NCBI RefSeq assembly: GCF_000686025.1
Contig: NZ_JMLQ01000002.1
Location: 310,001 to 374,000, forward strand
Source of the DNA: Rhodococcus sp. UNC23MFCrub1.1
GTDB taxonomy: Bacteria; Actinomycetota; Actinomycetes; Mycobacteriales; Mycobacteriaceae
Length of the DNA: 64,000 nt
Direction of reading: 5' to 3'
Part shown: positions 17,344 to 25,902 of the stretch, in pieces
Layout of the letters: every line of letters starts with the position of its first letter
How positions within the stretch are numbered: the first letter of the stretch is position 1
Notes under the pieces: model-generated
The model's database searches: none
Told to the model about the DNA's origin: nothing
Seen by the model: the letters and a program-made list of their open reading frames with translations, nothing else
Program-made: the position numbers and the translations under genes

Positions 17344-17900
17344 CGACACACGAGGACGCGACCGAGCGCCGCACCGGTCCGTTGTGGTGGATCGGCACCG
17401 TTCTGTCCTGGGTGCTGCTGATCGGCGTGGTGGGTGTACTTCTGGCCGCCGTGGTCGTGCCGAAGTTTGCCGGGGCGCAGCCGTACACGATCCTCACCCA
17501 GTCGATGGAACCCACCTACCCTCCGGGCACCCTCGTCGTCGTCAAGCCCAGCGCGCAACTGAGCGTCGGATCATCGATCACGTACCAGATCCGCTCGGGC
17601 GAGCCCGACGTCGTGACACACCGCATCATCGCGACCGGTCTGGACAAGGACGGCGCTCGGGTCTACACCACTCAGGGCGACAACAATCCGCAGCCCGACC
17701 CGGATGTCGTGGAGCCGGGCCAGATTCGCGGCGCAGTCTGGTATGCCATCCCTTACCTCGGCTACGTCAACAACTGGCTCACCGGTCAGACGCGCACCCT
17801 CGTCGTGGGTGCCGGCGCTGCACTGCTGTTCCTCTACGCCGCAGCACAGTTCGTCTCAGCAGCGCGGGACCGACGACGTACGGGTAGGCACGCGTCGTGA
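17340..17900 (+). CDS. sipW: Signal peptidase I, ER/SipW type
   Basis: 186 aa. Two membrane segments (about 15-42 and 138-172) flank the catalytic domain. Catalytic S55 lies in TQSMEPTYPPG, and H94 (VVTHRII) replaces the Lys general base of bacterial LepB, as in ER-type (S26B) enzymes; D114 is in TQGDNN. It should process the alternate-signal proteins encoded around it. It is joined by 4-nt overlaps to both neighbours. Confidence 0.9.
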   Translation: MTTHEDATERRTGPLWWIGTVLSWVLLIGVVGVLLAAVVVPKFAGAQPYTILTQSMEPTYPPGTLVVVKPSAQLSVGSSITYQIRSGEPDVVTHRIIATGLDKDGARVYTTQGDNNPQPDPDVVEPGQIRGAVWYAIPYLGYVNNWLTGQTRTLVVGAGAALLFLYAAAQFVSAARDRRRTGRHAS

Positions 17901-18457
17901 TGTTCTCGGTGAGCACCCCCACCAGCGTTCGTCTGCGAGCGATCCTGGCGTCCGGCCTGGTGTTCGGACTCGGCACCGTCGGGACCCTCGCCGCGTGGTC
18001 GACGTCCTCGACGACGACGTCCGGCCAGTTCCTCACCGGGTCGGTCGACATCACCGTCAACGGAACAGAGGGCGCACCTACGCCCGCCACGATCACCCTG
18101 CCCGCGGGAAACATCCTGCCCGGCAGGTCGACTGCGGCGCTCGTGAACGTCCGGAACGCGGGTAATATCGCCTTCACCTACACCCCCACCGCGGTGACGT
18201 CGACCGGTGGCCTCGGTACCAGCCTGACCACCACGGTGAGAGCGGGCACAGGTGTCGCCGTCAGTTCTGTCACGACCGGTCTCACGTGCACTGGGGGTAC
18301 GACGCCCGTCCTGACCACGTCACGCCCGCTGGCTGTCGGCGCGACCGAGTCGCTGTGTGTGCAGTTCGATCTGTCGATCAACGCAGCCAACACCCTGCAG
18401 GGTGTCAACAACACCGTGACGTTCACCTTCGCTGCGACGGGGGTGGGAAGTGCCTGA
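17897..18457 (+). CDS. Third alternate-signal exported protein
   Basis: 186 aa. The GTG at 17897 overlaps the signal peptidase stop (GTGA), with an ATG directly after it. The N-terminal hydrophobic part (LRAILASGLVFGLGTVGTL), then AAWSTSSTTTSGQFLTGSVDITVNG, follows the SipW-signal pattern. The mature part is Thr/Ser-rich with NVRNAGNIAFTYTP, suggestive of a beta-sandwich surface or pilus-like component. Enzymatic residues are not evident. Confidence 0.72.
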   Translation: MMFSVSTPTSVRLRAILASGLVFGLGTVGTLAAWSTSSTTTSGQFLTGSVDITVNGTEGAPTPATITLPAGNILPGRSTAALVNVRNAGNIAFTYTPTAVTSTGGLGTSLTTTVRAGTGVAVSSVTTGLTCTGGTTPVLTTSRPLAVGATESLCVQFDLSINAANTLQGVNNTVTFTFAATGVGSA

Positions 18458-19982
18458 CCACTCCGAGACATCCGATCGGCGGCGCCGGGTCGCCGACCGC
18501 ACACTCACCGTGGCCGCTGTGCTCGGCGCCCTCTGCATCGTGTTCGCGGTCTGCGCCTCCGTGTTCTCGTTGACACCCTTGGTCTTCCGATCGGGCTCGA
18601 TGGAACCGTCGATTCCAACCGGATCGCTGGCGCTCGCGCGGGAGACTCCCGCGGTGGAGGTTCAGGTCGGAGATGTGGTCAGCGTGCTGCGATCCGACGG
18701 ATCCCGCATCACTCACCGCGTGGACCGCGTCGACTTCGCCGAGGGGGAGACCGCCGTCCTGATCCTCAAGGGTGACGCCAACTCCACACCGGACGCCGAT
18801 CCGTACATCCTGTCTACCGTCGACCGGGTCGTCGCGCACGTGCCGTACGCGGGCTACGCAGCGTCCTGGTTGTCCACACCGTTCGCGTGGGTCGTCGGCG
18901 GTCTCGCCGCGGCGGCTCTGCTGTACGTCGTTGTACGGCCGACAAGTCTCCGCAGGGAATCGCCCGTCCCGCCTGGTCGTCATCGGGTGCATTCCGGGGT
19001 CGCGGCAGCACTGGTGGCGGTCGTGGTGGTCCCCGGATTCGCGGCGACGCAGGGTACCGAGGCAGCCCTGAACGACACAGCGCAGGCGCGGGCCGTTCCG
19101 ACGGCCGCGACGATGGTCCGGCCGACGAGCTTCACCTGCACCGATTCTCTCCAAGGAAGCAACCGAGCAGCGCTGCTGTCCTGGCCGTCCGTCGATCCGC
19201 TCTACGGCTACCGGCTCGTGTTCCAGTCGGAGGCACTGCTCGGTCAGTCGCGCACCGTCAATCTGCCGGCCGGCACCCTGTCGAGTTACCCGCCGGCCGA
19301 GATCCTCTCCCTGTTACAGAACTTCACCGTCTCGCTCTACTCGCGCGTCGGAGAATTCGTGTCGACTCCCGCTCTGACGCGCCGTATCTCGGTCACCTCG
19401 CTGGGATCGAACGGGATCTCGACGTGCGTCACCCCGGGAACGGTCACACCGACGACGACGGCGCCGCTCGCCGCCGCCCGCGTCGCACCGACGACGACGG
19501 CAACGGCAACGGCACCATCGACGACGCCTGCAGCCGGCACCACGACTCCGGTTCCCGCATCCACGACAACCGCGCCCCCGGTCACCTCGACCACCACCAC
19601 GACCGTCGCCCCGGCTCCGTCCACCACACCTCCTGTGACGACGACGGCAGCCCCGCCGCCGCCCCCGCCGACGAGCACCACCCCACCGCCCCCACCGGCG
19701 AGCGCGTTCGTGGCCGACGGAGGCTCGGCGACGAGCGGCACGACCACCGCGTCGGTCGCGGGGAACACCCTGACGCTGACCGGACCGGACGGCACGTCGC
19801 TGTACTCCCGCACCCTTACACCGAGTGCGCGGTACGGCTCGGGCGTCGTCTTCTCGACCGCGGGTGACCTGTACGTCCTGGCAGATTCCGGGGTGTCGCG
19901 CATCGTCGTGGCGAACGGTGTCGCCACCGAGAGTGCCGCGTCGACGGCCGAACTCCCGGCCGACATCGGCGCCCTGCTCTGA
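18450..19982 (+). CDS. Signal peptidase I fused to an exported Fn3-like/Thr-Pro-rich surface module
   Basis: 510 aa. Residues 1-165 are a second ER-type signal peptidase with S50 (RSGSMEPSIPTG), H89 (RITHRV), D109 (LKGDAN) and two membrane helices. Residues about 183-215 form another hydrophobic segment followed by ATQGTEAALNDTAQARA, resembling an alternate-type signal. Then come a roughly 100-aa domain (FTCTDSLQGSNRAALLSW, fibronectin-like), a Thr/Pro/Ala linker (about 330-425) and a C-terminal beta-rich domain. The protein may be enzyme and substrate in one chain. GTG start, 8-bp overlap with the previous gene. Confidence 0.75.
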   Translation: MPDHSETSDRRRRVADRTLTVAAVLGALCIVFAVCASVFSLTPLVFRSGSMEPSIPTGSLALARETPAVEVQVGDVVSVLRSDGSRITHRVDRVDFAEGETAVLILKGDANSTPDADPYILSTVDRVVAHVPYAGYAASWLSTPFAWVVGGLAAAALLYVVVRPTSLRRESPVPPGRHRVHSGVAAALVAVVVVPGFAATQGTEAALNDTAQARAVPTAATMVRPTSFTCTDSLQGSNRAALLSWPSVDPLYGYRLVFQSEALLGQSRTVNLPAGTLSSYPPAEILSLLQNFTVSLYSRVGEFVSTPALTRRISVTSLGSNGISTCVTPGTVTPTTTAPLAAARVAPTTTATATAPSTTPAAGTTTPVPASTTTAPPVTSTTTTTVAPAPSTTPPVTTTAAPPPPPPTSTTPPPPPASAFVADGGSATSGTTTASVAGNTLTLTGPDGTSLYSRTLTPSARYGSGVVFSTAGDLYVLADSGVSRIVVANGVATESAASTAELPADIGALL

Positions 19983-20000
19983 CCTCTCGCCAGAGAGGTC
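19981..20000 (+). terminator. Terminator of the export operon
   Basis: GACCTCTC (19981-19988), loop GCCA, GAGAGGTC (19993-20000): an 8-bp perfect stem starting at the stop codon of the fused signal peptidase, then CGGCGTTTCC. No strong U-run, as is usual in actinobacteria. Confidence 0.65.
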
Positions 20001-20061
20001 CGGCGTTTCCGTGTCCGGGGGCGCGGGCACACTGAGGCCACCGACACGAAGGAGATCACCG

Positions 20062-20568
20062 GTGGACCACAGAGGCGTGCTCATCGACGCGTACGACCGC
20101 ATCAAGGAGACCGTGCACACGACGCTCGACGGCCTGGATCGGGAGGCGCTGACCTACCGCATCGATCCGGAGGCCAACACCATCGCCTGGCTGGTGTGGC
20201 ATCTCGCGCGGGTGCAGGACGATCACGTCGCGGGTGTGGCGGGCAGCGAGCAGGTCTACACAGCGGACGGATGGAACGCCCGCTTCGCACTTCCGTTCGA
20301 CGACGACGCCATCGGGTACGGGCAGTCGACGGAGGACGTGAGCAAGGTCGACGTCGACGCTGAGCTCCTCGCCGGGTACGTCGATGCCGTTCATGCGCGC
20401 ACCGTCGAGTACCTCGACACCCTCACGGCAGAAGACCTCGACCGGGTGATCGACGAGAACTGGGATCCGCCGGTCACGCTGGCCGTCCGCCTCGTCAGTG
20501 TCGTGTCCGACGATCTACAGCACATCGGCCAGGCGGCATTCATCCGTGGAGTCGTCGAGCGGCGGTGA
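20062..20568 (+). CDS. DinB-like (DUF664) putative metal-dependent transferase
   Basis: 168 aa from the GTG at 20062 with GAAGGAG 7 bp upstream. Four-helix DinB fold with likely metal ligands in WHLARVQDDH and in the C-terminal HIGQA. In actinobacteria such proteins are often mycothiol-dependent transferases or isomerases. No partner gene suggests the substrate. Confidence 0.8.
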   Translation: MDHRGVLIDAYDRIKETVHTTLDGLDREALTYRIDPEANTIAWLVWHLARVQDDHVAGVAGSEQVYTADGWNARFALPFDDDAIGYGQSTEDVSKVDVDAELLAGYVDAVHARTVEYLDTLTAEDLDRVIDENWDPPVTLAVRLVSVVSDDLQHIGQAAFIRGVVERR

Positions 20569-20630
20569 GAGAGCCTCGTGTCGGACGGCCGTGACATCGT
20601 GACGGCACTCAGCACGAGAGGACCCGAACG

Positions 20631-21182
20631 ATGACCACCACCACCTGGCCGCTGCGTTGGCCGGCGTCCGCACGCGATGTCGCCGACGGCATCGTCCGAC
20701 TCTCCGCGGCGCTGCGAGACTCCGATGCCGACGCGGTCGACGATGCTGTGTCGGAACTGGCTTCGCAGAACGGTGTTCGCGTCGAGGACGTCTACGCCGC
20801 GATCCTGCGGATGCTCCTCGAGGCTGCTCATCCCGACGGCCTCGACGGTGACGACGTGGGCGCCGTCGTCCGCGAGGCCGCCGCGAAGGACACCGGGTCG
20901 GATCCGTCCGACGTCGTGGCCGTGGTGCTCGGCACCCTGGGGGTCCATCCGGAACCGGAGCGTCGGACTAGCGGGTCGAGCGCCGAGGACGAGAGTCAGG
21001 ACCCCGACGACCGGCGAGACGACGGCCAGGTGGTCGTGGCGAGAATGGCCGCGGCGCCTGCGATCCGCGCGTCGGCGGCGGTCACGGGCGTGCTCCTCGC
21101 CCGCATCGGATCACCGATCGAGGCCGTGGTGACCATGGTCGTCGACGACATCGCCGCCGCGGAGACCATCGAGTGGCCGTGA
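20631..21182 (+). CDS. Hypothetical protein
   Basis: 183 aa, ATG start preceded by AGAGGA. I do not recognise it. Residues 1-105 are predicted helical (ASARDVADGIVRLSAALRDSD and EDVYAAILRMLLEAA), then an acidic, probably disordered linker (about 112-132), then a second helical part (ASAAVTGVLLARIGSPIEAVVTMVVDDI). No signal peptide and no catalytic motif. Neighbouring DinB-like and phosphoribosyltransferase genes give no clear functional hint. Confidence 0.6.
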   Translation: MTTTTWPLRWPASARDVADGIVRLSAALRDSDADAVDDAVSELASQNGVRVEDVYAAILRMLLEAAHPDGLDGDDVGAVVREAAAKDTGSDPSDVVAVVLGTLGVHPEPERRTSGSSAEDESQDPDDRRDDGQVVVARMAAAPAIRASAAVTGVLLARIGSPIEAVVTMVVDDIAAAETIEWP

Positions 21183-21228
21183 TCGCTCGTCCGATCCGGT
21201 GGCACCGGCACGGGTAACGTGAGTCCCC

Positions 21229-21696
21229 ATGCGCGAGACACTGACGTGGGACCTGTTCGGCACGGCGTCGCGTGAGCTCACACGCACCGTCGTGGACAGT
21301 GGCTTCCGGCCGGACATCGTCATCGCGATCGCACGCGGCGGACTCATCCCGGCCGGGGCTCTGGCCTACCGGATGGGTGTGAAGGCCGCCGGCACGCTCA
21401 ACGTCGAGTTCTACACCGACGTCGAGGAGACGCTGCCGGATCCGGTGGTGCTCGCGCCATTGCTCGACACCGATGCACTCGTGGGCAAGAAGCTGCTCGT
21501 CGTGGACGACGTCGCCGACTCCGGGCGCACTCTCGCGCTGGTCGTGGGCTTGCTGAAAGAGCATGCGGCAGAGGTGAAGTCCGCCGTCGTCTACACCAAG
21601 CCCCGCACCATCATCACGCCGGACTTCTCGTGGCGGGAGACCGATCTGTGGATCGAGTTCCCGTGGTCCTCGGAGCCGGTCATCGAACGGAATTGA
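21229..21696 (+). CDS. Phosphoribosyltransferase
   Basis: 155 aa, type I PRTase fold. The PRPP-binding motif is LLVVDDVADSGRTL, with the PPi-loop IARGGLIPAGALAYRM. It resembles the stand-alone xanthine/guanine phosphoribosyltransferase-like proteins. The base acceptor is unknown. It is short for the family but complete, with a C-terminal WIEFPWSSEP block typical of this subgroup. Confidence 0.85.
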   Translation: MRETLTWDLFGTASRELTRTVVDSGFRPDIVIAIARGGLIPAGALAYRMGVKAAGTLNVEFYTDVEETLPDPVVLAPLLDTDALVGKKLLVVDDVADSGRTLALVVGLLKEHAAEVKSAVVYTKPRTIITPDFSWRETDLWIEFPWSSEPVIERN

Positions 21697-21706
21697 CCTG
21701 CTGCCG

Positions 21707-23020
21707 TCAGCGGATCGCCACCTCGGCGCCGCGGAGTGCGGGAGCGCCGATCAGCGTCGTCCAGGACGGGACCGCGATGGGCTCGACGCCGCTGCCCTGT
21801 CCGTAGATGACGGCCAGCGTGTCTCGCTCGGCGTCCGATCCGGCGTACGACGCGTCGGCCGGAACGGGTGACTGCTGTGGGAGCGATGCGTACTCGATGT
21901 CCTGTGGGCCGGGATTGCGTGAGGGCACCTGGTACGACCCGTCGTTGAGTCCACTGCCCGGGTACTGCGGGAAGAACCGTCCGGGTGCGGTGACGTCCTG
22001 ATAGCAGGCGGCCGGCCTGTCGTCGAAGAGGCGCGGTTCGTCCTGGTTGGGGAGGTAGCCGCCGCGCGGGTTGACGAAATTGATCGTGGCGCGCGCACCG
22101 GGGTACGGATCACCCACTCCCAGAATGCGTCTCGCCTCCCCGATCAGGCCCGCGAACTTGGGCAGCATGCACCCGAACGTGGGGGAGAACTCGGCGAGCA
22201 ACTCCAACGTCTCTCTGCTGCCGTCGGCGATGGTGATGATCGACTCGGCGTTCGACGCGAGCAGGTCCGCGGTGCTGCCGGACGATGCGGTCGCCGACGT
22301 CAGAAGCGTGTCGACGGCGGGACGTCGCTCGACGAGCGTGTTGCCCGTGACGGTGAGGTTGTCGAGCGCGTCGAGCAGATCCGGAGCCGCGGTGGAGTAG
22401 GTCTCCGTCAGGGCGGCGAAGTCGACGAGATCCTGCTGCAGCGCGGGCAGCTCACGGCTGAGGCCGGTGACGATCTCGTCGAGTCGGTCGAGGGTGCGAC
22501 CGAGTGCCTCGCCCCGCCCGTCGAGGGCCTGCGACAGCGCGCCCAGAGTGGTGGCCAACTTGTCCGGGGGAATGGCGTCGAGCAAGGGCAGCAGGCTGTC
22601 CAGTAATTGGCCGACCTCGATGGCGTTGCCGCTCGTGTCCTGCTCGATGACGTCGCCTTCCGCGATGGGAGTGCCCGTCCCTCCCCGCGGAATCTGGAGT
22701 GCGACGTAGCGCTCGCCGAACAGCGTCTTGGGCAACAGACGCGCCGTCACGGACGCCGGAATCATCGGTGCCGAGTCCTCCTCGAGCGCGATGCGGGAGA
22801 TCACGACACCGTTCTCCGTGGTCGACGATCGCACCTGGCCGACGATGACTCCCCGCACCTTGACGTCGGCGTCGGGTGGCAGCGCGTTTCCCACCGAATC
22901 GGTGCGCAGTTCCACCGTCACCACGGACTCGAATGTCCGGGCGTACACCGCGGTGGTGAAGCCGACGAAGGCCACCACGGCCAGAAAGAACGCGAGACCG
23001 GCCAGGCGGCGCACCATCAT
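21707..23020 (-). CDS. Orphan Mce-family (MlaD-domain) protein
   Basis: 437 aa. It has an N-terminal membrane anchor (LAGLAFFLAVVAFVGFTTAVYA), then an MCE domain at about 35-115 (VELRTDSVGNALPPDADVKVRGVIVGQV, LLPKTLFGERYVAL), a long helical region (130-290) and a Pro/Tyr-rich tail. Mce proteins form tunnels for lipid or sterol import with YrbE permeases and MceG. Here no yrbE or other mce gene is adjacent, so it must work with components encoded elsewhere. Start could be the ATG at 23020 or 23017. Confidence 0.88.
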   Translation of the reverse strand: MMVRRLAGLAFFLAVVAFVGFTTAVYARTFESVVTVELRTDSVGNALPPDADVKVRGVIVGQVRSSTTENGVVISRIALEEDSAPMIPASVTARLLPKTLFGERYVALQIPRGGTGTPIAEGDVIEQDTSGNAIEVGQLLDSLLPLLDAIPPDKLATTLGALSQALDGRGEALGRTLDRLDEIVTGLSRELPALQQDLVDFAALTETYSTAAPDLLDALDNLTVTGNTLVERRPAVDTLLTSATASSGSTADLLASNAESIITIADGSRETLELLAEFSPTFGCMLPKFAGLIGEARRILGVGDPYPGARATINFVNPRGGYLPNQDEPRLFDDRPAACYQDVTAPGRFFPQYPGSGLNDGSYQVPSRNPGPQDIEYASLPQQSPVPADASYAGSDAERDTLAVIYGQGSGVEPIAVPSWTTLIGAPALRGAEVAIR

Positions 23021-23028
23021 CCGGGAAT

Positions 23029-23055
23029 GGTGACCGCGATCACACCATTTGTCAA
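23029..23055 (-). promoter_or_regulatory. Promoter of the orphan mce gene with a CRP/GlxR-like site
   Basis: On the minus strand TTGACA (23050-23055) is followed after 17 bp by CACCAT. The stretch TGTGATCGCGGTCACC (23029-23044) fits the CRP-family consensus TGTGAN6TCACA in 9 of 10 positions and overlaps the spacer and -10. Initiation there would be almost at the ATG. A site inside the promoter suggests repression. Called by eye. Confidence 0.5.
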
Positions 23056-23083
23056 TGGCCTCTCGACCGTTGACACGAAAGGA

Positions 23084-24112
23084 TCACGGGGCGCTGATGT
23101 CGATGAGCACCTTTCCGGTCACCCCGGACTCGACGGCGGCATGAGCGTCGGCCGTGGCACCGAGAGAAAAGCGGTGCAGCGGCAGCCCGTGCGACTCACC
23201 GACCGGAAGTGCACCGGCCCGAACAGCCTCGGTCACGTCGTGCTTCGCGGCCTCGAGAGCGGCGGTTCCCACGGTGTACAGCAGCACGAACTGGTACCGG
23301 ATGTTGCCGACCATGCTCGGGCGGATGTCGATGGAGACCGCGTCGCCGCCGTTGTTCGCGTAGATCGCGACCGACGCGCGGGGTGCGGCGACGGCGGCAT
23401 CGAGCTCCGCGTTCTGGGCGGGAGCCACTTCGACGATGATGTCCACACCGTGCGGAGCCAGTTCGCGGATGCGAGCCACAGCGTCGCCGGACTTGTAATT
23501 GACGATGTGGTGCGCACGGGCTGCGGTGGCCAGACCTGCCTTCTCCGGGCCGCTCACCGTCGTGATGACGGTGGCGCCGGCCCAGCGGGCCAGTTGGATC
23601 GCGGCGTGGCCGACCGCACCTGCACCGCCGGCGACCAGGACGGTCTTGCCGTCCAGTGCGCCCGGATGGAGACGGGACGGTCCGTCCTCGGACACGGTGA
23701 GCGCGCGATGGGCGGTCACCGCCGGGACGCCGAGCGAGGCGCCGAGGTCGAAGTCGGCGTTCTCGGGCAGCCGGACCACGCGCTCCGCCGGGACGACGGT
23801 GAACTCCTGGGCGGTTCCGGTGGGGCGCTCGTGCTGGGCGAGCAGCAACCACACCCGGTCACCGGTGGCGATGCCCTCGACCTCCGGGCCGACCGCGTCG
23901 ACGACACCGGCCCCGTCCTGGCCCGGAACCACCTCGTCGAACGCGGGCTTCTGCCCCGGACCCGCGCCCGTCCGCGACTTCCAGTCGGTGGGATTGACCC
24001 CCGCGACGACGAGGCGCACCCGCACCTCGCCGACGCCGGGCTCCACGATGTCGCGGTCGACTGCGGTCAGGACGGAGGGTGCACCGGTCTCGGTGTAGAC
24101 GATTGCCTTCAT
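23084..24112 (-). CDS. Zinc-independent alcohol dehydrogenase / quinone-oxidoreductase-like protein
   Basis: 342 aa from the ATG at 24112. GroES-like N-terminal domain (MKAIVYTETGAPSVLTAVD, GVNPTDWKSRTG), then the Rossmann motif in VLVAGGAGAVGHAAIQLARWAGA. It lacks the catalytic zinc Cys/His set, which places it in the QOR-like class of MDR NADPH oxidoreductases. The substrate is not deducible. It stands alone, divergent from the PhoD gene. Confidence 0.87.
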   Translation of the reverse strand: MKAIVYTETGAPSVLTAVDRDIVEPGVGEVRVRLVVAGVNPTDWKSRTGAGPGQKPAFDEVVPGQDGAGVVDAVGPEVEGIATGDRVWLLLAQHERPTGTAQEFTVVPAERVVRLPENADFDLGASLGVPAVTAHRALTVSEDGPSRLHPGALDGKTVLVAGGAGAVGHAAIQLARWAGATVITTVSGPEKAGLATAARAHHIVNYKSGDAVARIRELAPHGVDIIVEVAPAQNAELDAAVAAPRASVAIYANNGGDAVSIDIRPSMVGNIRYQFVLLYTVGTAALEAAKHDVTEAVRAGALPVGESHGLPLHRFSLGATADAHAAVESGVTGKVLIDISAP

Positions 24113-24210
24113 GTGTGGGGCAACGATTCGACCGGGGGGTCCTGTTCCTGAGAGGGCGCCGCTCGAACGTTCACTTGACCGATCGGCCCCCATGGCATGG
24201 ACTCACGGGC

Positions 24211-25857
24211 GTGCACGAGACTTCTCTGAACCGCCGCGGCTTCCTCCGGACCACCACCCTCGCCGCAGGGGTGGGCGCCGCGGCGACCCTCACCGCGTGG
24301 ACCGCGGCGGCGCAGTCGTCGTCCGTCTTCCGACACGGCGTCGCCTCGGGCGACCCACTCGAGGATGCGATCCTGCTGTGGACCCGCGTCACGCCGACCC
24401 CCGACGCGACGCCGGGGTCCGGCCGTGGACCGGCCACCACCGTCACGTGGGAGCTGGCGCGCGACGCCGCGCTGACCGACGTGGTGCGCTCGGGCAGCGT
24501 CGTCACCTCTGCAGACACCGACCACACGGTGAAGGTCGACGTCACCGGTCTGAGCCCGGCGACGACCTATCACTACCGCTTCACGGCGGCGGGCGAGTCG
24601 TCGACGGTGGCCACCACCCGTACTGCCCCTGCCGCCGAGGCCGACGTCGCGCGCCTGCGATTCGGCGTCGTGTCGTGCGCCAATTGGGAGTCGGGGTACT
24701 TCTCCGCGTATCGCCATCTCGCGGCCCGCCAGGATCTCGATGCGATCATCCATCTGGGCGACTACATCTACGAGTACGAGACCGGCGGCTTCGAGGGCAA
24801 GAACGGCGTCGTGCGAGTGCACGATCCAGTGCACGAGATCGTCTCCCTCGCCGACTACCGAACCCGGCACGCCCAGTACAAGTCCGATCCGGATCTCCAG
24901 GCCGCTCACCGCGGTGTTCCGTGGATCTGCACGTGGGACGACCACGAGTCGGCGAACGACGCCTACGCCACGGGCGCCGAGAACCATCAGCCGGACACCG
25001 AGGGGGACTGGGCCTCGCGCAAGGCCAACTCGGTTCAGGCCTACTACGAGTGGATGCCCGTGCGCGCTGCGGGAACCGCGAACAACCGGCACCTGTACCG
25101 CCGACTGCGGTTCGGGACGCTGATGGAGCTGTCGATGCTCGATCTCCGCACCTACCGTTCGAAGCAGGTGCTGCCGTTCCAGGGCCCGGCGGTGGACTCG
25201 CCGGATCGCACCATCACCGGCGCCGACCAGATGGCGTGGCTGACGGCAGGTCTGACGTCGTCGCCCACGCAGTGGCGCATCATCGGCAACCCGGTGATGA
25301 TCACGCCGACTCTGATTCCGCCGCTGGACCCCGAGGCGGCGCGAGGTGTCACCCAGCTGCTCGGGCTCCCGGCCGCCGGAGTGTCCTACAACGCCGATCC
25401 GTGGGACGGGTACACGGCCGACCGGCGCAGGCTGCTCGACGCGATCCGTACCGCGGGGGTCGACAACACCGTGTTCATCACCGGCGACATCCACTCCTCG
25501 TGGGCCTGCGACATCCCGGTCGACGCCGCGGCGTACCCGGCGGCGGGAACGGTGGCGACCGAGCTGGTGGTCACGTCGGTCACCTCGGCGAACATCGACG
25601 ACTTCCTGAAGGTCCCGGAGCACACGGTAGGACGGGTGGCGGAGGAGGCGTTCAAGGCCTTCAACCACCACGTCAAGTACGTCGACCTCGACACGCACGG
25701 GTTCGGTGTCTTCGAGGTGACGCCGTCGGGCGCGCAGATGGATCACTGGTACGTCACCGCCAAGGAGGATCCCGCGTCGACGGCCTACTTCGGTGCGGGT
25801 TTCCGCGTCGGGTCGGGCACGCAGACGGTGGCTCCGGCTCCGCGCCTGGCTCCCTGA
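24211..25857 (+). CDS. PhoD-family alkaline phosphatase/phosphodiesterase, Tat-exported
   Basis: 548 aa from the GTG at 24211, chosen because it places the Tat motif NRRGFLR at residues 6-12, followed by a hydrophobic Ala-rich stretch. N-terminal PhoD beta domain (about 35-140), then the metallophosphatase core with LGDYIYEYE, TWDDHESAND, IIGNPVMITP and FITGDIHSSW. Secreted Ca/Fe-dependent phosphomonoesterase or diesterase for phosphate scavenging. No pho box was identified. Confidence 0.9.
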   Translation: MHETSLNRRGFLRTTTLAAGVGAAATLTAWTAAAQSSSVFRHGVASGDPLEDAILLWTRVTPTPDATPGSGRGPATTVTWELARDAALTDVVRSGSVVTSADTDHTVKVDVTGLSPATTYHYRFTAAGESSTVATTRTAPAAEADVARLRFGVVSCANWESGYFSAYRHLAARQDLDAIIHLGDYIYEYETGGFEGKNGVVRVHDPVHEIVSLADYRTRHAQYKSDPDLQAAHRGVPWICTWDDHESANDAYATGAENHQPDTEGDWASRKANSVQAYYEWMPVRAAGTANNRHLYRRLRFGTLMELSMLDLRTYRSKQVLPFQGPAVDSPDRTITGADQMAWLTAGLTSSPTQWRIIGNPVMITPTLIPPLDPEAARGVTQLLGLPAAGVSYNADPWDGYTADRRRLLDAIRTAGVDNTVFITGDIHSSWACDIPVDAAAYPAAGTVATELVVTSVTSANIDDFLKVPEHTVGRVAEEAFKAFNHHVKYVDLDTHGFGVFEVTPSGAQMDHWYVTAKEDPASTAYFGAGFRVGSGTQTVAPAPRLAP

Positions 25858-25902
25858 ATGCCTTGACGTACCCCCGGCTCGGGGAATCTAGACTGTTCCT
25901 CC

